Shown here: piece after piece, positions 8,731 to 15,901 of the stretch
Position numbering within the stretch: the stretch's first letter is position 1
Layout: the number at the start of each line of letters is the position of its first letter
Origin: Gammaproteobacteria bacterium
GTDB lineage: Bacteria; Pseudomonadota; Gammaproteobacteria; Steroidobacterales; Steroidobacteraceae
Direction: 5' to 3'
DNA length: 23,122 nucleotides
Assembly: GCA_003162555.1 (NCBI GenBank)
Contig: PMNQ01000274.1
Span: 30,547 to 53,668 of the forward strand
Translations under genes and position numbers: made by a program
Notes under the pieces: generated by a model
What the model was told of the DNA's origin: nothing
Database searches by the model: none
The model's input: the letters and a program-made list of their open reading frames with translations, nothing else

Positions 8731-8921
8731 CCAGGTGCTCGTGCGGCGAAAAGCGCCAGCGAGTGAAACGGGAAACCGGTGCAGCCCTCGAAAGCGATCC
8801 CGGTACTGCCCCCGCAACGGTAAGTGAGTAAAGCTCAGGTCACGCGGCCACTGTGCAATTGCATGGGAAGGCGATCTGAGCGGGATTCCCCACTCACGAG
8901 TCCGGAGACCGGCCTGGCATA
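8731..8921 (+). ncRNA. Cobalamin (B12) riboswitch
   Basis: This is an adenosylcobalamin-sensing leader upstream of btuB. The conserved elements appear in order: AGGTGCTC at 8733-8740, GGGAAACCGGTGC at 8770-8782, CTGCCCCCGCAACGGTAA at about 8806-8823, and the B12-box GGCCACTG at 8846-8853 followed by GCATGGGAAGGCGAT. The closing strand GTCCGGAGACCGGCCT spans 8900-8915. About 135 bases of expression-platform leader follow. They contain a hairpin at 8939-8960 and another at 9023-9042 just before the btuB ribosome site. A TTGACC at 8693 could be a -35 element, but I find no well-spaced -10. The outer boundaries are approximate. Confidence 0.95.
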
Positions 8922-8938
8922 GGAACCGTGGTGCGGAG

Positions 8939-8960
8939 GGCATCGGGCGGCGCCCGTGCC
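8939..8960 (+). promoter_or_regulatory. GC-rich hairpin in btuB leader, likely riboswitch expression platform
   Basis: GGCATCGGGC then GGC then GCCCGTGCC forms a nine-pair stem with one bulged T and a three-base loop. It starts about 18 bases after the aptamer end. Only AACTCTTGTG follows, with no proper T-run, so a rho-independent terminator is doubtful. It may be an anti-antiterminator or a translational switch arm. Confidence 0.45.
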
Positions 8961-9022
8961 AACTCTTGTGCATGCGGCGACCCCCAAATCTTCAGCAACG
9001 CGGCCACTTGATCCAGACGTGC

Positions 9023-9042
9023 GCCATGCGGGCGAGCATGGC
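9023..9042 (+). promoter_or_regulatory. Hairpin immediately upstream of btuB ribosome site
   Basis: GCCATGC at 9023-9029 and GCATGGC at 9036-9042 form a perfect seven-pair stem with a six-base loop. It ends two bases before the GGAG ribosome site at 9045-9048. The position suits translational control by the B12 riboswitch, although the hairpin itself does not cover the ribosome site. Confidence 0.4.
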
Positions 9043-9056
9043 CAGGAGAGTTGCCG

Positions 9057-10952
9057 ATGTTCATTTCCATTCGTACGGGCGTACTGGCCCTGTGTGCGCT
9101 GCTGCCAATCGCGGCTGCGCAGGCGCAGCAGCAGGCCGCTGCAAAGAACGACAATCCGCTCGGCGAGATTGTCATCACCGCGACGCGCGTGGCGCAGCCG
9201 GCGGACCAGGCGCTGGAGCCAGTGGTGTTGATCGACCGCGCCGCGCTGGAGAATTCACTCGCGAGCGACGTGGGCGATGTGCTGCGCTTTCACGCCGGAC
9301 TGGATCTGGGCCGCTCGGGCGGTCCGGGCCAGCCCCTGTCGCTGTTTATCCGCGGCTCCAAGAGCGACCAGTCGATTGTGATGATCGACGGCGTGCGCAT
9401 CAATCCGGGCACCTACGGCGGCGCGCCGCTGCAGAATCTCGCGCCCGAACTGTTCGAGCGCATGGAAGTCGTCAAGGGCCCGCGCTCAGCGATCTACGGG
9501 ACTGATGCGATTGGCGGCGTGGTCAACCTGATCACGCGCCGCAGCGGACCGACGGGCGCGCAGGCCATGCTCGGCTACGGGCGCTACGGCACGGGCGAGT
9601 TCTCGCTGGCCGGGCACTATGACGGCGGCGATTCCATGCTGCAGGCCGCGCTGACCGGGGAACGATCAGACGGTTTCCCCACATTCACGGCTGATACCGT
9701 GGACCGCGGCTACAAGAACCTCTCGGGAACGGTCACCGCGGAGACGCGCATCGCCGCGCTCGACCTGGGCGCCTTCTACTGGCGCGCTGCGGGTACCTCT
9801 GACTATTCCAACCAGGTTTATGGCAATGACTTTCCGTATCCGGTGATCGGATTTTCCGCCGCTGACGAGCAGTTCGCCGACAGCGTATTTGCCGTGCGCG
9901 CGGGCGGAAACCTGACCGACGCCTGGCACGGACGCGTGACCCTGAGCCGCAACGTCGATGATCTGCGCCAGAACCAGGTCGACTCTTTCGACGTCGGCCT
10001 GCGCAAGGATTATGACTACACCTCACGCAATACCGTCGATCTGCAGAACGATGTCACGATCGGTGACGCGCAGTCCGGCCAGGTGTTTACTTTCGGCGCC
10101 ATCCTGACGCAGGAACATACCGACTCGCTGTCCTTCGGCACGCAATACGCGGTCAGCACCAACGCGCAGACCTATTACCTGCAGGACCAGTTGAAAATTG
10201 GATCGAGCCGTCTGCTGCTGGCCGGCGGCGACTACCGGCATCCGGCCTTCGGCAATCACGCCACCTGGAATGCCGAATACGGCTACTCGGCCACTCACAA
10301 CCTGCTGCTGACGATTTCCGGCGGCACAGCATTTCGCGCGCCTTCGGCGACTGATCGCTTCGGGTACGGCGCGAATCCGGACCTGCAGCCCGAGCAATCG
10401 CGCAACTTCGAGATGGGCGTAAAATGGCGCATCGACAAGGCGCAGCAACTGGGCCTGGCCGCCTTCCAGAACAGGATCGACGATCTGATCACGACCGTCT
10501 ACGCGCCGCCCACCTACAGTCCGCTGAACATCAACATCGATCGCGCCCGGATTCGTGGACTCGAGGCCAGCTGGGACCTGCAGCTCGACGCCTGGTCGCT
10601 GCACGCCGAGGCCGATTGGCAGGACCCGCGCAATCTCGTCGACGACAGCCAGTTGCTGCGGCGCGCCCGGCAGAGTTTCAGCTTAAGCGGCGCACGCCGC
10701 TTTGCACGCGGTGAAGTCGGCCTGGATCTGCTGCAGGCCGGAGCGCGGGCCGACAGCGATGTCGCCAGCGGCGCGCCGGTCCGCGACGGCGGCTACACGC
10801 TGCTGGCGCTGCGCGCCAAGTTCGCGCTCACACCGGCGTGGTCACTGACCGCGCGGCTCGACAACGCGCTCGATCACCACTACGAGCTCGCCAGTGGCTA
10901 CAACACCTCAGGGAGGGCCCTGTTCGTGGCCACGCGCTTCAGTTTCCATTGA
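9057..10952 (+). CDS. btuB: TonB-dependent cobalamin receptor BtuB
   Basis: This 631-residue outer-membrane receptor is expected to import vitamin B12 with TonB energy. A signal peptide covers residues 1-23, ending AAAQA. A TonB-box-like segment, EIVITATR, follows at about 37-44. The plug domain spans about 50-165 (IVMIDGVRINP, VVKGPRSAIYG, GGVVNLITRR), and a 22-strand-type barrel reaches an aromatic C-terminus (TRFSFH). The start is set at the ATG at 9057 because GGAG lies eight bases before it; an in-frame TTG at 9051 is less likely. The B12 riboswitch upstream names the substrate with good confidence. A phosphatase gene follows after 18 bases. Confidence 0.95.
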   Translation: MFISIRTGVLALCALLPIAAAQAQQQAAAKNDNPLGEIVITATRVAQPADQALEPVVLIDRAALENSLASDVGDVLRFHAGLDLGRSGGPGQPLSLFIRGSKSDQSIVMIDGVRINPGTYGGAPLQNLAPELFERMEVVKGPRSAIYGTDAIGGVVNLITRRSGPTGAQAMLGYGRYGTGEFSLAGHYDGGDSMLQAALTGERSDGFPTFTADTVDRGYKNLSGTVTAETRIAALDLGAFYWRAAGTSDYSNQVYGNDFPYPVIGFSAADEQFADSVFAVRAGGNLTDAWHGRVTLSRNVDDLRQNQVDSFDVGLRKDYDYTSRNTVDLQNDVTIGDAQSGQVFTFGAILTQEHTDSLSFGTQYAVSTNAQTYYLQDQLKIGSSRLLLAGGDYRHPAFGNHATWNAEYGYSATHNLLLTISGGTAFRAPSATDRFGYGANPDLQPEQSRNFEMGVKWRIDKAQQLGLAAFQNRIDDLITTVYAPPTYSPLNINIDRARIRGLEASWDLQLDAWSLHAEADWQDPRNLVDDSQLLRRARQSFSLSGARRFARGEVGLDLLQAGARADSDVASGAPVRDGGYTLLALRAKFALTPAWSLTARLDNALDHHYELASGYNTSGRALFVATRFSFH

Positions 10953-10970
10953 ACGCGCTAGTATTGGGAC

Positions 10971-11738
10971 ATGCCATCCCCGGAACTTGAGTGCGCACTC
11001 GAGGCGGCGCGCGCCGCCGCCGAGATCGCCTCGCGCCTGTACCGCAGCAATATCGCGGTGCGCATCAAGGAAGACCGCACGCCAGTGACCGAGGCCGACG
11101 TGCAGTGCGAGCGCGCGATCCGCGCGGTGCTGGAAGCGCAGTTCCCTGACTACGGCTTCTACGGCGAGGAGACCGGGCAGCGTGCCATGAATGCGGAGTA
11201 CGTGTGGCTCGTCGATCCGATCGACGGAACCAAGTCCTTCGTGCGCGATTGTCCGTTCTTTTCCACGCAGATCGCGCTGCGGCGCGCGGGCAAGCTGGTG
11301 CTGGGCGTGTCGAGTGCCCCGGCGTACGGCGAGCTGGCCTGGGCGGAGCAGGGCGGCGGCGCATTCCTGAATGGCGAGCCGATTCGCGTCAGTCAAGTGG
11401 GCGCGCTATCGGAAGCGATCCTGTCGACGGGAAACCTGAAGACGCTGGCCGCTTCAATCGTGGGCTGGCGGCGCTTCGGCACGCTGGTCGGGCGCGTCAA
11501 CCGGCTGCGCGGCTACGGTGATTTCGTGCATTACCACCTGCTGGCGCGCGGCGCGCTCGATGTGGTGCTCGAATCAGATGTGAACATCCTCGACATCGCG
11601 GCACTCAGCGTGATCGTGACCGAATCCGGCGGCATATTTACTGCGCTGGACGGTGGAGAGATCGATCTCGACACGACCACGGTGCTGGCGGCGAACGCGA
11701 CGTTGCACGCGCCGGTGCTGGCGGCTATGCGGGAATGA
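10971..11738 (+). CDS. hisN: Inositol monophosphatase-family phosphatase, histidinol-phosphatase-like
   Basis: This is a 255-residue Mg-dependent phosphatase of the IMPase/FBPase fold. Metal-site motifs are visible: GEE at 65-67, VDPIDGTKSF at 81-90, and a C-terminal NILDIAALSVIVTESGG at about 205-221, where Asp208 is the third metal ligand. The DGTKSF form is typical of the histidinol-phosphatase (HisN) branch, but sequence alone does not exclude inositol-1-phosphate or a related sugar-phosphate substrate. It starts 18 bases after btuB and may be read from the same transcript, although no cobalamin role is obvious. Its 3' end overlaps btuD on the opposite strand by 14 bases. Confidence 0.85.
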   Translation: MPSPELECALEAARAAAEIASRLYRSNIAVRIKEDRTPVTEADVQCERAIRAVLEAQFPDYGFYGEETGQRAMNAEYVWLVDPIDGTKSFVRDCPFFSTQIALRRAGKLVLGVSSAPAYGELAWAEQGGGAFLNGEPIRVSQVGALSEAILSTGNLKTLAASIVGWRRFGTLVGRVNRLRGYGDFVHYHLLARGALDVVLESDVNILDIAALSVIVTESGGIFTALDGGEIDLDTTTVLAANATLHAPVLAAMRE

Positions 11739-12513
11739 AGGCGCGGCGACCCGCGCCCGACAGTTCCTGCATCGGCGTCGCATAGAGCAGCGAGAGTTCC
11801 GCCGCGTTCAATACTTCGCTGGTACTGCCCAGCCGCCAGCGTCCGTCGCCGTACAGCAGCAGCACGCGATCGGCGCAGCGCTCGGCGAGTGCCGGATCGT
11901 GCAGCGTGGCGATGACGGCCGCGCCCGCCGCGCAGCGCTCGCGAAATGCCAGCAGCACATCGACCTGATGGTGTGGGTCGAGGTGGTTGGTCGGCTCATC
12001 GAGCAGGTACACCTGCGGCTCCTGCGCCAGGAGTCCTGCCATCGCCGCCCGGCGCTGCTCGCCGCCGGACAGCGTCGCCAGCAGGCGCGTGGCGCAATTG
12101 GCCACGCCCATGCGCTCCAGCGCAGCCTGCGTGATCGCGTGGTCGCGCGCCGATTCGCCGTTCAGCCAGCCGATGTGCGGATGGCGGCCCAGGAGCGTGG
12201 CCTCGAACACCGACAGCGGCAGCGCGTCCTCGCGGTCCTGTGGCAGGAAGGCGAGGCGGCGCGCAATCTCGCTGCGCGCGAGTTCGCCCAGCGCCGCACC
12301 GCCGAGCAGCACCGCGCCGGCCGCCGGCGCACGGAGTCCGGCGAGCGTGTGCAGCGTGAGGCTCTTGCCGCTGCCGTTGCGGCCGAGCACCGCGATGAAT
12401 TCTCCCGGTTGCAGCGCGAAGCTGAGATCGCTGAGCAGCGTGCGCTCGCCGGCCTCCACGCTCAAGCCTTGCGCGCCGAGCAGGCCCGCGCCGGATGGCG
12501 GCGTGGCGCTCAT
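11725..12513 (-). CDS. btuD: Cobalamin/FecCD-type ABC transporter ATPase BtuD
   Basis: This is a 262-residue ABC ATPase of the B12/iron-siderophore importer class. Walker A is GRNGSGKS (44-51), the Q-loop lies in FLPQDRED (about 89-96), the signature is LSGGEQRR (148-155), Walker B is VYLLDEP (168-174), and the H-loop is His205 in ATLHD. The start is placed at 12513, where TGATG shares one base with the upstream stop codon and so suggests coupling. An ATG at 12525 would add four residues. Partner assignment to BtuC (15902-16876) rests on family and on the nearby riboswitch-btuB. The two are separated by pdxH, tyrA and others, so the pairing is inference. No btuF-like binding protein is in view. 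Confidence 0.85.
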   Translation of the reverse strand: MSATPPSGAGLLGAQGLSVEAGERTLLSDLSFALQPGEFIAVLGRNGSGKSLTLHTLAGLRAPAAGAVLLGGAALGELARSEIARRLAFLPQDREDALPLSVFEATLLGRHPHIGWLNGESARDHAITQAALERMGVANCATRLLATLSGGEQRRAAMAGLLAQEPQVYLLDEPTNHLDPHHQVDVLLAFRERCAAGAAVIATLHDPALAERCADRVLLLYGDGRWRLGSTSEVLNAAELSLLYATPMQELSGAGRRAFIPA

Positions 12514-13283
12514 CACTTGAGCCATCCGATTTCGCGCGCCGTCGCTGGCCCAACCTGCTCCTGCGACAGATCGTCGGGCATGACCTGGCGACCGGGCGAG
12601 AGCGGAACCCTGCCAGCCATGATTTCCGCGTAGCGCTGCGGGTAGCGCGGGTTGAGTTCCGGTTCCGCAAAGCCCTGCGGATACAGCGGCGCGTCGCTGT
12701 CGGGCGCGTACTTGTCGCTGGCGCCGAAGGTGTGCAGCAGTTCATGCGCGGTCACGATTGCATTCTGCGCTGTCTGCGTACTGGTCGCGAACAAATGCAC
12801 CACGCCCATCAGGCCACGCTGCAGGCCGAGTGAATGTGGTAGCGAAGGACTGCGCATAGGATCGTGGTACAGCAGAAACAGCGCGATCTGCGGCCGCGAG
12901 CGCTCGATCCCCGCGATGGCCTGCGCACGGTAGTGGCGCAGCCGCAGGACCCACCACACCCGCCCGAGCACGCCGGCATCCGGGTCCAGTTCCGGCGGCC
13001 GTGCCGCCAATGGCGCATACAGTTTGATTTCAACCGGCGTGTCGAGCGCGATGCCATAACGCCGCGCTTCATGCGCGATGAAATCGCTGACCGGCTGCAA
13101 CTGCGCTTCGGTCAGTGACGAGATGTAGTCCGCCGCTACCGCACTGCCGTCGGCATTCACCGGGAACGCGCCGACCCACACAGTGTGGTCCCAACTCGTG
13201 GTTCGCTGGCGGTCGAGCCAGGCACCGCCGGCCACGATTGCCAACACGACCAGCAGGATCGCGATGCGCAGCGCGCGCCACAT
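12513..13283 (-). CDS. Membrane-anchored protein with metzincin-like zinc motif
   Basis: This is a 256-residue protein with one N-terminal membrane segment (residues 4-22) and a periplasmic-type remainder. HELLHTFGASD at 180-190 fits the HExxHxxGxxD zinc motif seen in some metzincin peptidases, which would make His180, His184 and Asp190 the ligands and Glu181 the base. An IMAG at 221-224 could supply the Met-turn. I do not recognise a named family, and the substrate is unknown. It sits between pdxH (23 bases upstream) and btuD (one-base overlap), so the three are probably co-transcribed. Peptidase activity is inferred from the motif only. Confidence 0.8.
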   Translation of the reverse strand: MWRALRIAILLVVLAIVAGGAWLDRQRTTSWDHTVWVGAFPVNADGSAVAADYISSLTEAQLQPVSDFIAHEARRYGIALDTPVEIKLYAPLAARPPELDPDAGVLGRVWWVLRLRHYRAQAIAGIERSRPQIALFLLYHDPMRSPSLPHSLGLQRGLMGVVHLFATSTQTAQNAIVTAHELLHTFGASDKYAPDSDAPLYPQGFAEPELNPRYPQRYAEIMAGRVPLSPGRQVMPDDLSQEQVGPATAREIGWLK

Positions 13284-13306
13284 CAGCTGCGCTCCATCTC
13301 AGCGAC

Positions 13307-13993
13307 TCAGGGTTGCAGCCGCGTGACCGACCAGGGGCCCGGCTCGAAGCCATCACCCTGTGGCGCCAGTGTCCGCTGCCAGCGCGCGCGATCGTGGATG
13401 CGTGCGCTGCCCTCGACCCACAGCTCGACGGCTTCCGCCCACAGGTGGTATCCGCCCCAGTGCGGTGGCCGCGCGATGCGCAGGCCCGGGTCGCGCGCCT
13501 GCTCATCGTCATCCGGCGCCGGCAGCGCGAGACGCAGTGCGGTCTTCGCCACGTTGGCGATCAGCTCGGCGCGCGAGCCGATCGGTTCGCTCTGCTGGCT
13601 GGCCCACGCGCCCAGGCGGCTCTGCCAGTTGCGGCTGGCGAAATAGGCATCGTTCTCAGCCGGCTCCGCGCGCACGATGCGACCCTCGACGCGCAGCTGG
13701 CGGTGCAGCGCGTCCCAGTGCATGACCACGGCCGCCTGCGCTCGCGCTTCGAGTTCGCGCCCCTTGCGCGAGTGATAGTTCGTATAAAAAGTCAGGAATC
13801 CAGGCTGCGGCGTGATCTGCTTGCACAGCACGACGCGCGCCGACGGCCGTCCGGACGCATCGGCCGTCGCCAGCACCATCGCATTCGGGTTCGGCTGCAC
13901 CTCGCGCCGCGTCGCTTCGGCAAGCCAGGCGGCCGCGAGCTCCAGCGGTTCCGCCGGGAGCGGTTCGGGCAGGTGTTCGCGGTGCCAGGCCAT
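13307..13993 (-). CDS. pdxH: Pyridoxamine/pyridoxine 5'-phosphate oxidase
   Basis: This is a 228-residue FMN-dependent oxidase that makes pyridoxal 5'-phosphate in the cytoplasm. The split-barrel FMN and substrate motifs are present: ARVVLCKQI at 52-60, FYTNYHSRKGREL at 69-81, and WASQQSEPI at 130-138. The family C-terminal signature region, from WGGYHLWAEAVELW through IHDR at 179-202, is followed by the terminal RLQP. Length is normal for the family. No strong ribosome site is seen before the ATG. It heads the likely pdxH, metzincin-like gene, btuD run on the minus strand. Confidence 0.96.
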   Translation of the reverse strand: MAWHREHLPEPLPAEPLELAAAWLAEATRREVQPNPNAMVLATADASGRPSARVVLCKQITPQPGFLTFYTNYHSRKGRELEARAQAAVVMHWDALHRQLRVEGRIVRAEPAENDAYFASRNWQSRLGAWASQQSEPIGSRAELIANVAKTALRLALPAPDDDEQARDPGLRIARPPHWGGYHLWAEAVELWVEGSARIHDRARWQRTLAPQGDGFEPGPWSVTRLQP

Positions 13994-14180
13994 GGATGTG
14001 CATGTTACTTGATGCGTGCGGTGCGCTCACCCGGCCCGGGCGTGAACAGGCCCTTGGTCAACCTTCCTGGCCGCGCCGCGTTTTCATAATCAAGGCGAGC
14101 CCTAAGCGGTTCAGGCCGTGTTCAGCGTAGCCCGCGTAGTTTGGACTCATACGCCAGAGGCGCACTTTGAGGAGAAGACC

Positions 14181-14681
14181 ATGAAAGGAGTTATTGCAGC
14201 CACCGCCGTGTTGCTGGCGGCCCTTGCACTGGCCCCCCAGGCCCAGGCCCGCGATCAGGGCAACTGGCAGCGTGGCGACCAGAATCACGGGCGCTACGAC
14301 AACCGGTCCGACAACCGGTCGAATGGCCGGCCCAACTGGAACGATCACGGACGCGATAACCGCGGCGATCAGTCGCGCGGCTGGCAGGGCCACAACGACT
14401 GGAACGGTCGCAACAGTTGGAACGGTCGCAACGATTGGCGCGGCCAGGACGGGTGGAATGGCCGCGACCCGCATCGCTGGGGCCGGCCGGATATTCGCCC
14501 GTACTACGGCTACCGGTATCCGCGCTACTACTACGATCGCCCGTATTACGGCTACAGCCCGCGCTACGGTTATGCGCCGGTGTACCGCAGCAGCTACTAC
14601 TACGATTGCGATCCGTACTACGACTACGGCTGCGACGACTACGACGGATTCTCATTCTCGCTCAGCCTGCCGCTGCACTAA
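14181..14681 (+). CDS. Small secreted low-complexity protein (Trp/Asn/Arg then Tyr rich)
   Basis: This 166-residue protein has a clear signal peptide (MKGVIAATAVLLAALALA, cleavage near AQA). The ATG at 14181 is chosen over an upstream in-frame start because GAGGAG lies seven bases before it and the signal peptide begins there. Residues 25-105 are rich in Asn, Asp, Arg, Gly and Trp, including four six-residue units of the form x-W-N/R-G-R/Q-N/D at about 73-96. Residues 110-155 are Tyr-rich (RYYYDRPYYGY and similar), with two Cys near the end. The composition suggests an exported envelope or surface protein; function is unknown. It stands alone between the divergently oriented pdxH and tyrA. 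Confidence 0.85.
   Translation: MKGVIAATAVLLAALALAPQAQARDQGNWQRGDQNHGRYDNRSDNRSNGRPNWNDHGRDNRGDQSRGWQGHNDWNGRNSWNGRNDWRGQDGWNGRDPHRWGRPDIRPYYGYRYPRYYYDRPYYGYSPRYGYAPVYRSSYYYDCDPYYDYGCDDYDGFSFSLSLPLH
14397..14468 (+). repeat. Four 18-base in-frame tandem repeats inside the secreted protein gene
   Basis: Units begin at 14397, 14415, 14433 and 14451. Each is 18 bases and encodes one hexapeptide: DWNGRN, SWNGRN, DWRGQD and GWNGRD. The first two are nearly identical at the DNA level, sharing TGGAACGGTCGCAAC, so recent duplication is likely. Confidence 0.85.
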
Positions 14682-14707
14682 TACGTCTTCGCAGCGGTTT
14701 TGAGGCG

Positions 14708-14738
14708 GCGCGGATCGGGCATTGCGCCCGATCCGCGC
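14708..14738 (+). terminator. Perfect 13-bp hairpin, possible terminator without T-run
   Basis: GCGCGGATCGGGC at 14708-14720 and its exact complement at 14726-14738 enclose a five-base loop, 27 bases after the secreted protein stop and 59 bases before tyrA. The sequence after it (ACTTGCGGCG) has no T-run on either strand. It may end the upstream transcript by another route or act as an mRNA 3' stabiliser. Confidence 0.5.
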
Positions 14739-14796
14739 ACTTGCGGCGCACGCCCTTTGCCATTACAAAGGTCGGGGCCATTTCCGGAAGCACCGC

Positions 14797-15897
14797 ATGA
14801 ATCTCGACGAACTCCGCCAGCGCCTCAACGGCCTCGATCGGCGCCTGCTCGAATTGATCAGCGAACGCCAGGCTGCCAGCCGCGAGATTGCGCGCGTCAA
14901 GCGCGCCACCGGCTATCCGACCCGCGACTACGCGCGCGAGCGCGACGTGATCCTGGCCGTGCGTGCGAACGCCGCCGAGCTTGGCGTGCCGGCGGACATC
15001 GCCGAGGGCGTGATGCGTCTGCTGATCCGCTCCTCGCTCACCACGCAGGAGCAGGCCAGCGTTGTCGCGCGCGGCGCCGGCAGCGGGCAGCGCGCGCTCG
15101 TGATCGGTGGTGCGGGCAAGATCGGCGGCTGGTTCGCGCAATTTCTCGCCTCGCAGGGCTTCGCGGTCGAGGTGGCCGACACCGCCGGCGGCGCGGGCGC
15201 AATCGCAGACTGGCGCAGCAGCACGCTCGAACACGACTTCATCGTCGTGGCGACGCCGCTCGGCGCCACCAATACGATACTGCGTGAACTGGCGGCGCGC
15301 CGCCCGCGCGGCGTCGTGTTCGATGTCGGTTCGCTGAAGACGCCGTTGCGCGCGGGCTTGAACGCATTGCGCGAAGCGGGTGTGCGCGTGAGCTCGATCC
15401 ATCCGATGTTCGGGCCGGACACCGAACTGCTGTCCGGGCGTCACGTGATCTTCATCGACCTGGGCGCTGGCGATGCGCTGGAACTCACCCGCGGCCTGTT
15501 CGCACCGACCATGGTGGAGCAGGTAGTCATGAGCCTCGATGAACATGACCGCCTGATCGCCTATGTGCTGGGACTCTCGCACGCGCTCAACATCGCCTTC
15601 GTCACCGCGCTGGCACGGAGCGGCGAGAACGCGCCGCGGCTGGTACAGATGTCGAGCACGACCTTCGATGCGCAGTTCGACGTCGCCGCGCGCGTGTCGA
15701 ACGACAGTCCGGAACTGTATTTCGAGATCCAGCACCTGAACGAATACGGCAGCGAATCGCTCGACGCGCTGGCGCAGGCGGTCGACAGTGTGCGCAGCGC
15801 AGTGCAGGCGGGCGACGCGGCGCGCTTCAAGGAGCTGATGGTCGGCGGCCTGGAATATACGCAGGGTAGACGGAGTCTCACGCAACGCCGCGCCTGA
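14797..15897 (+). CDS. tyrA: Bifunctional chorismate mutase/prephenate dehydrogenase (T-protein)
   Basis: This is a 366-residue cytoplasmic enzyme that converts chorismate to prephenate and then to 4-hydroxyphenylpyruvate in tyrosine synthesis. The chorismate mutase domain covers about 1-88 (LRQRLNGLDRRLLELISERQ, REIARVKR). The dehydrogenase domain follows, with the NAD-binding loop GGAGKIGG at 104-111, FDVGSLKTP at 175-183, and SIHPMFGPD at 200-208, where His202 matches the catalytic His. This fused T-protein is typical of enteric-like gammaproteobacteria. The ATG at 14797 begins the mutase domain; an in-frame upstream ATG at 14722 lies inside the hairpin region and is rejected. It converges on btuC with four bases between. 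Confidence 0.95.
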   Translation: MNLDELRQRLNGLDRRLLELISERQAASREIARVKRATGYPTRDYARERDVILAVRANAAELGVPADIAEGVMRLLIRSSLTTQEQASVVARGAGSGQRALVIGGAGKIGGWFAQFLASQGFAVEVADTAGGAGAIADWRSSTLEHDFIVVATPLGATNTILRELAARRPRGVVFDVGSLKTPLRAGLNALREAGVRVSSIHPMFGPDTELLSGRHVIFIDLGAGDALELTRGLFAPTMVEQVVMSLDEHDRLIAYVLGLSHALNIAFVTALARSGENAPRLVQMSSTTFDAQFDVAARVSNDSPELYFEIQHLNEYGSESLDALAQAVDSVRSAVQAGDAARFKELMVGGLEYTQGRRSLTQRRA

Positions 15898-15901
15898 GGC
15901 G

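Noticed and set aside
13994..14180. Possible promoters for pdxH and the small secreted protein in their shared 187-base gap
   Set aside because: Candidate -10-like words (CATAAT on plus, TATGAA on minus) lack a -35 at usable spacing, so no promoter is called.
14662..15885. 407-residue minus-strand open frame opposite tyrA
   Set aside because: tyrA is unmistakable on the plus strand. The antisense translation has no recognisable domain and its length is explained by GC-rich codon bias.
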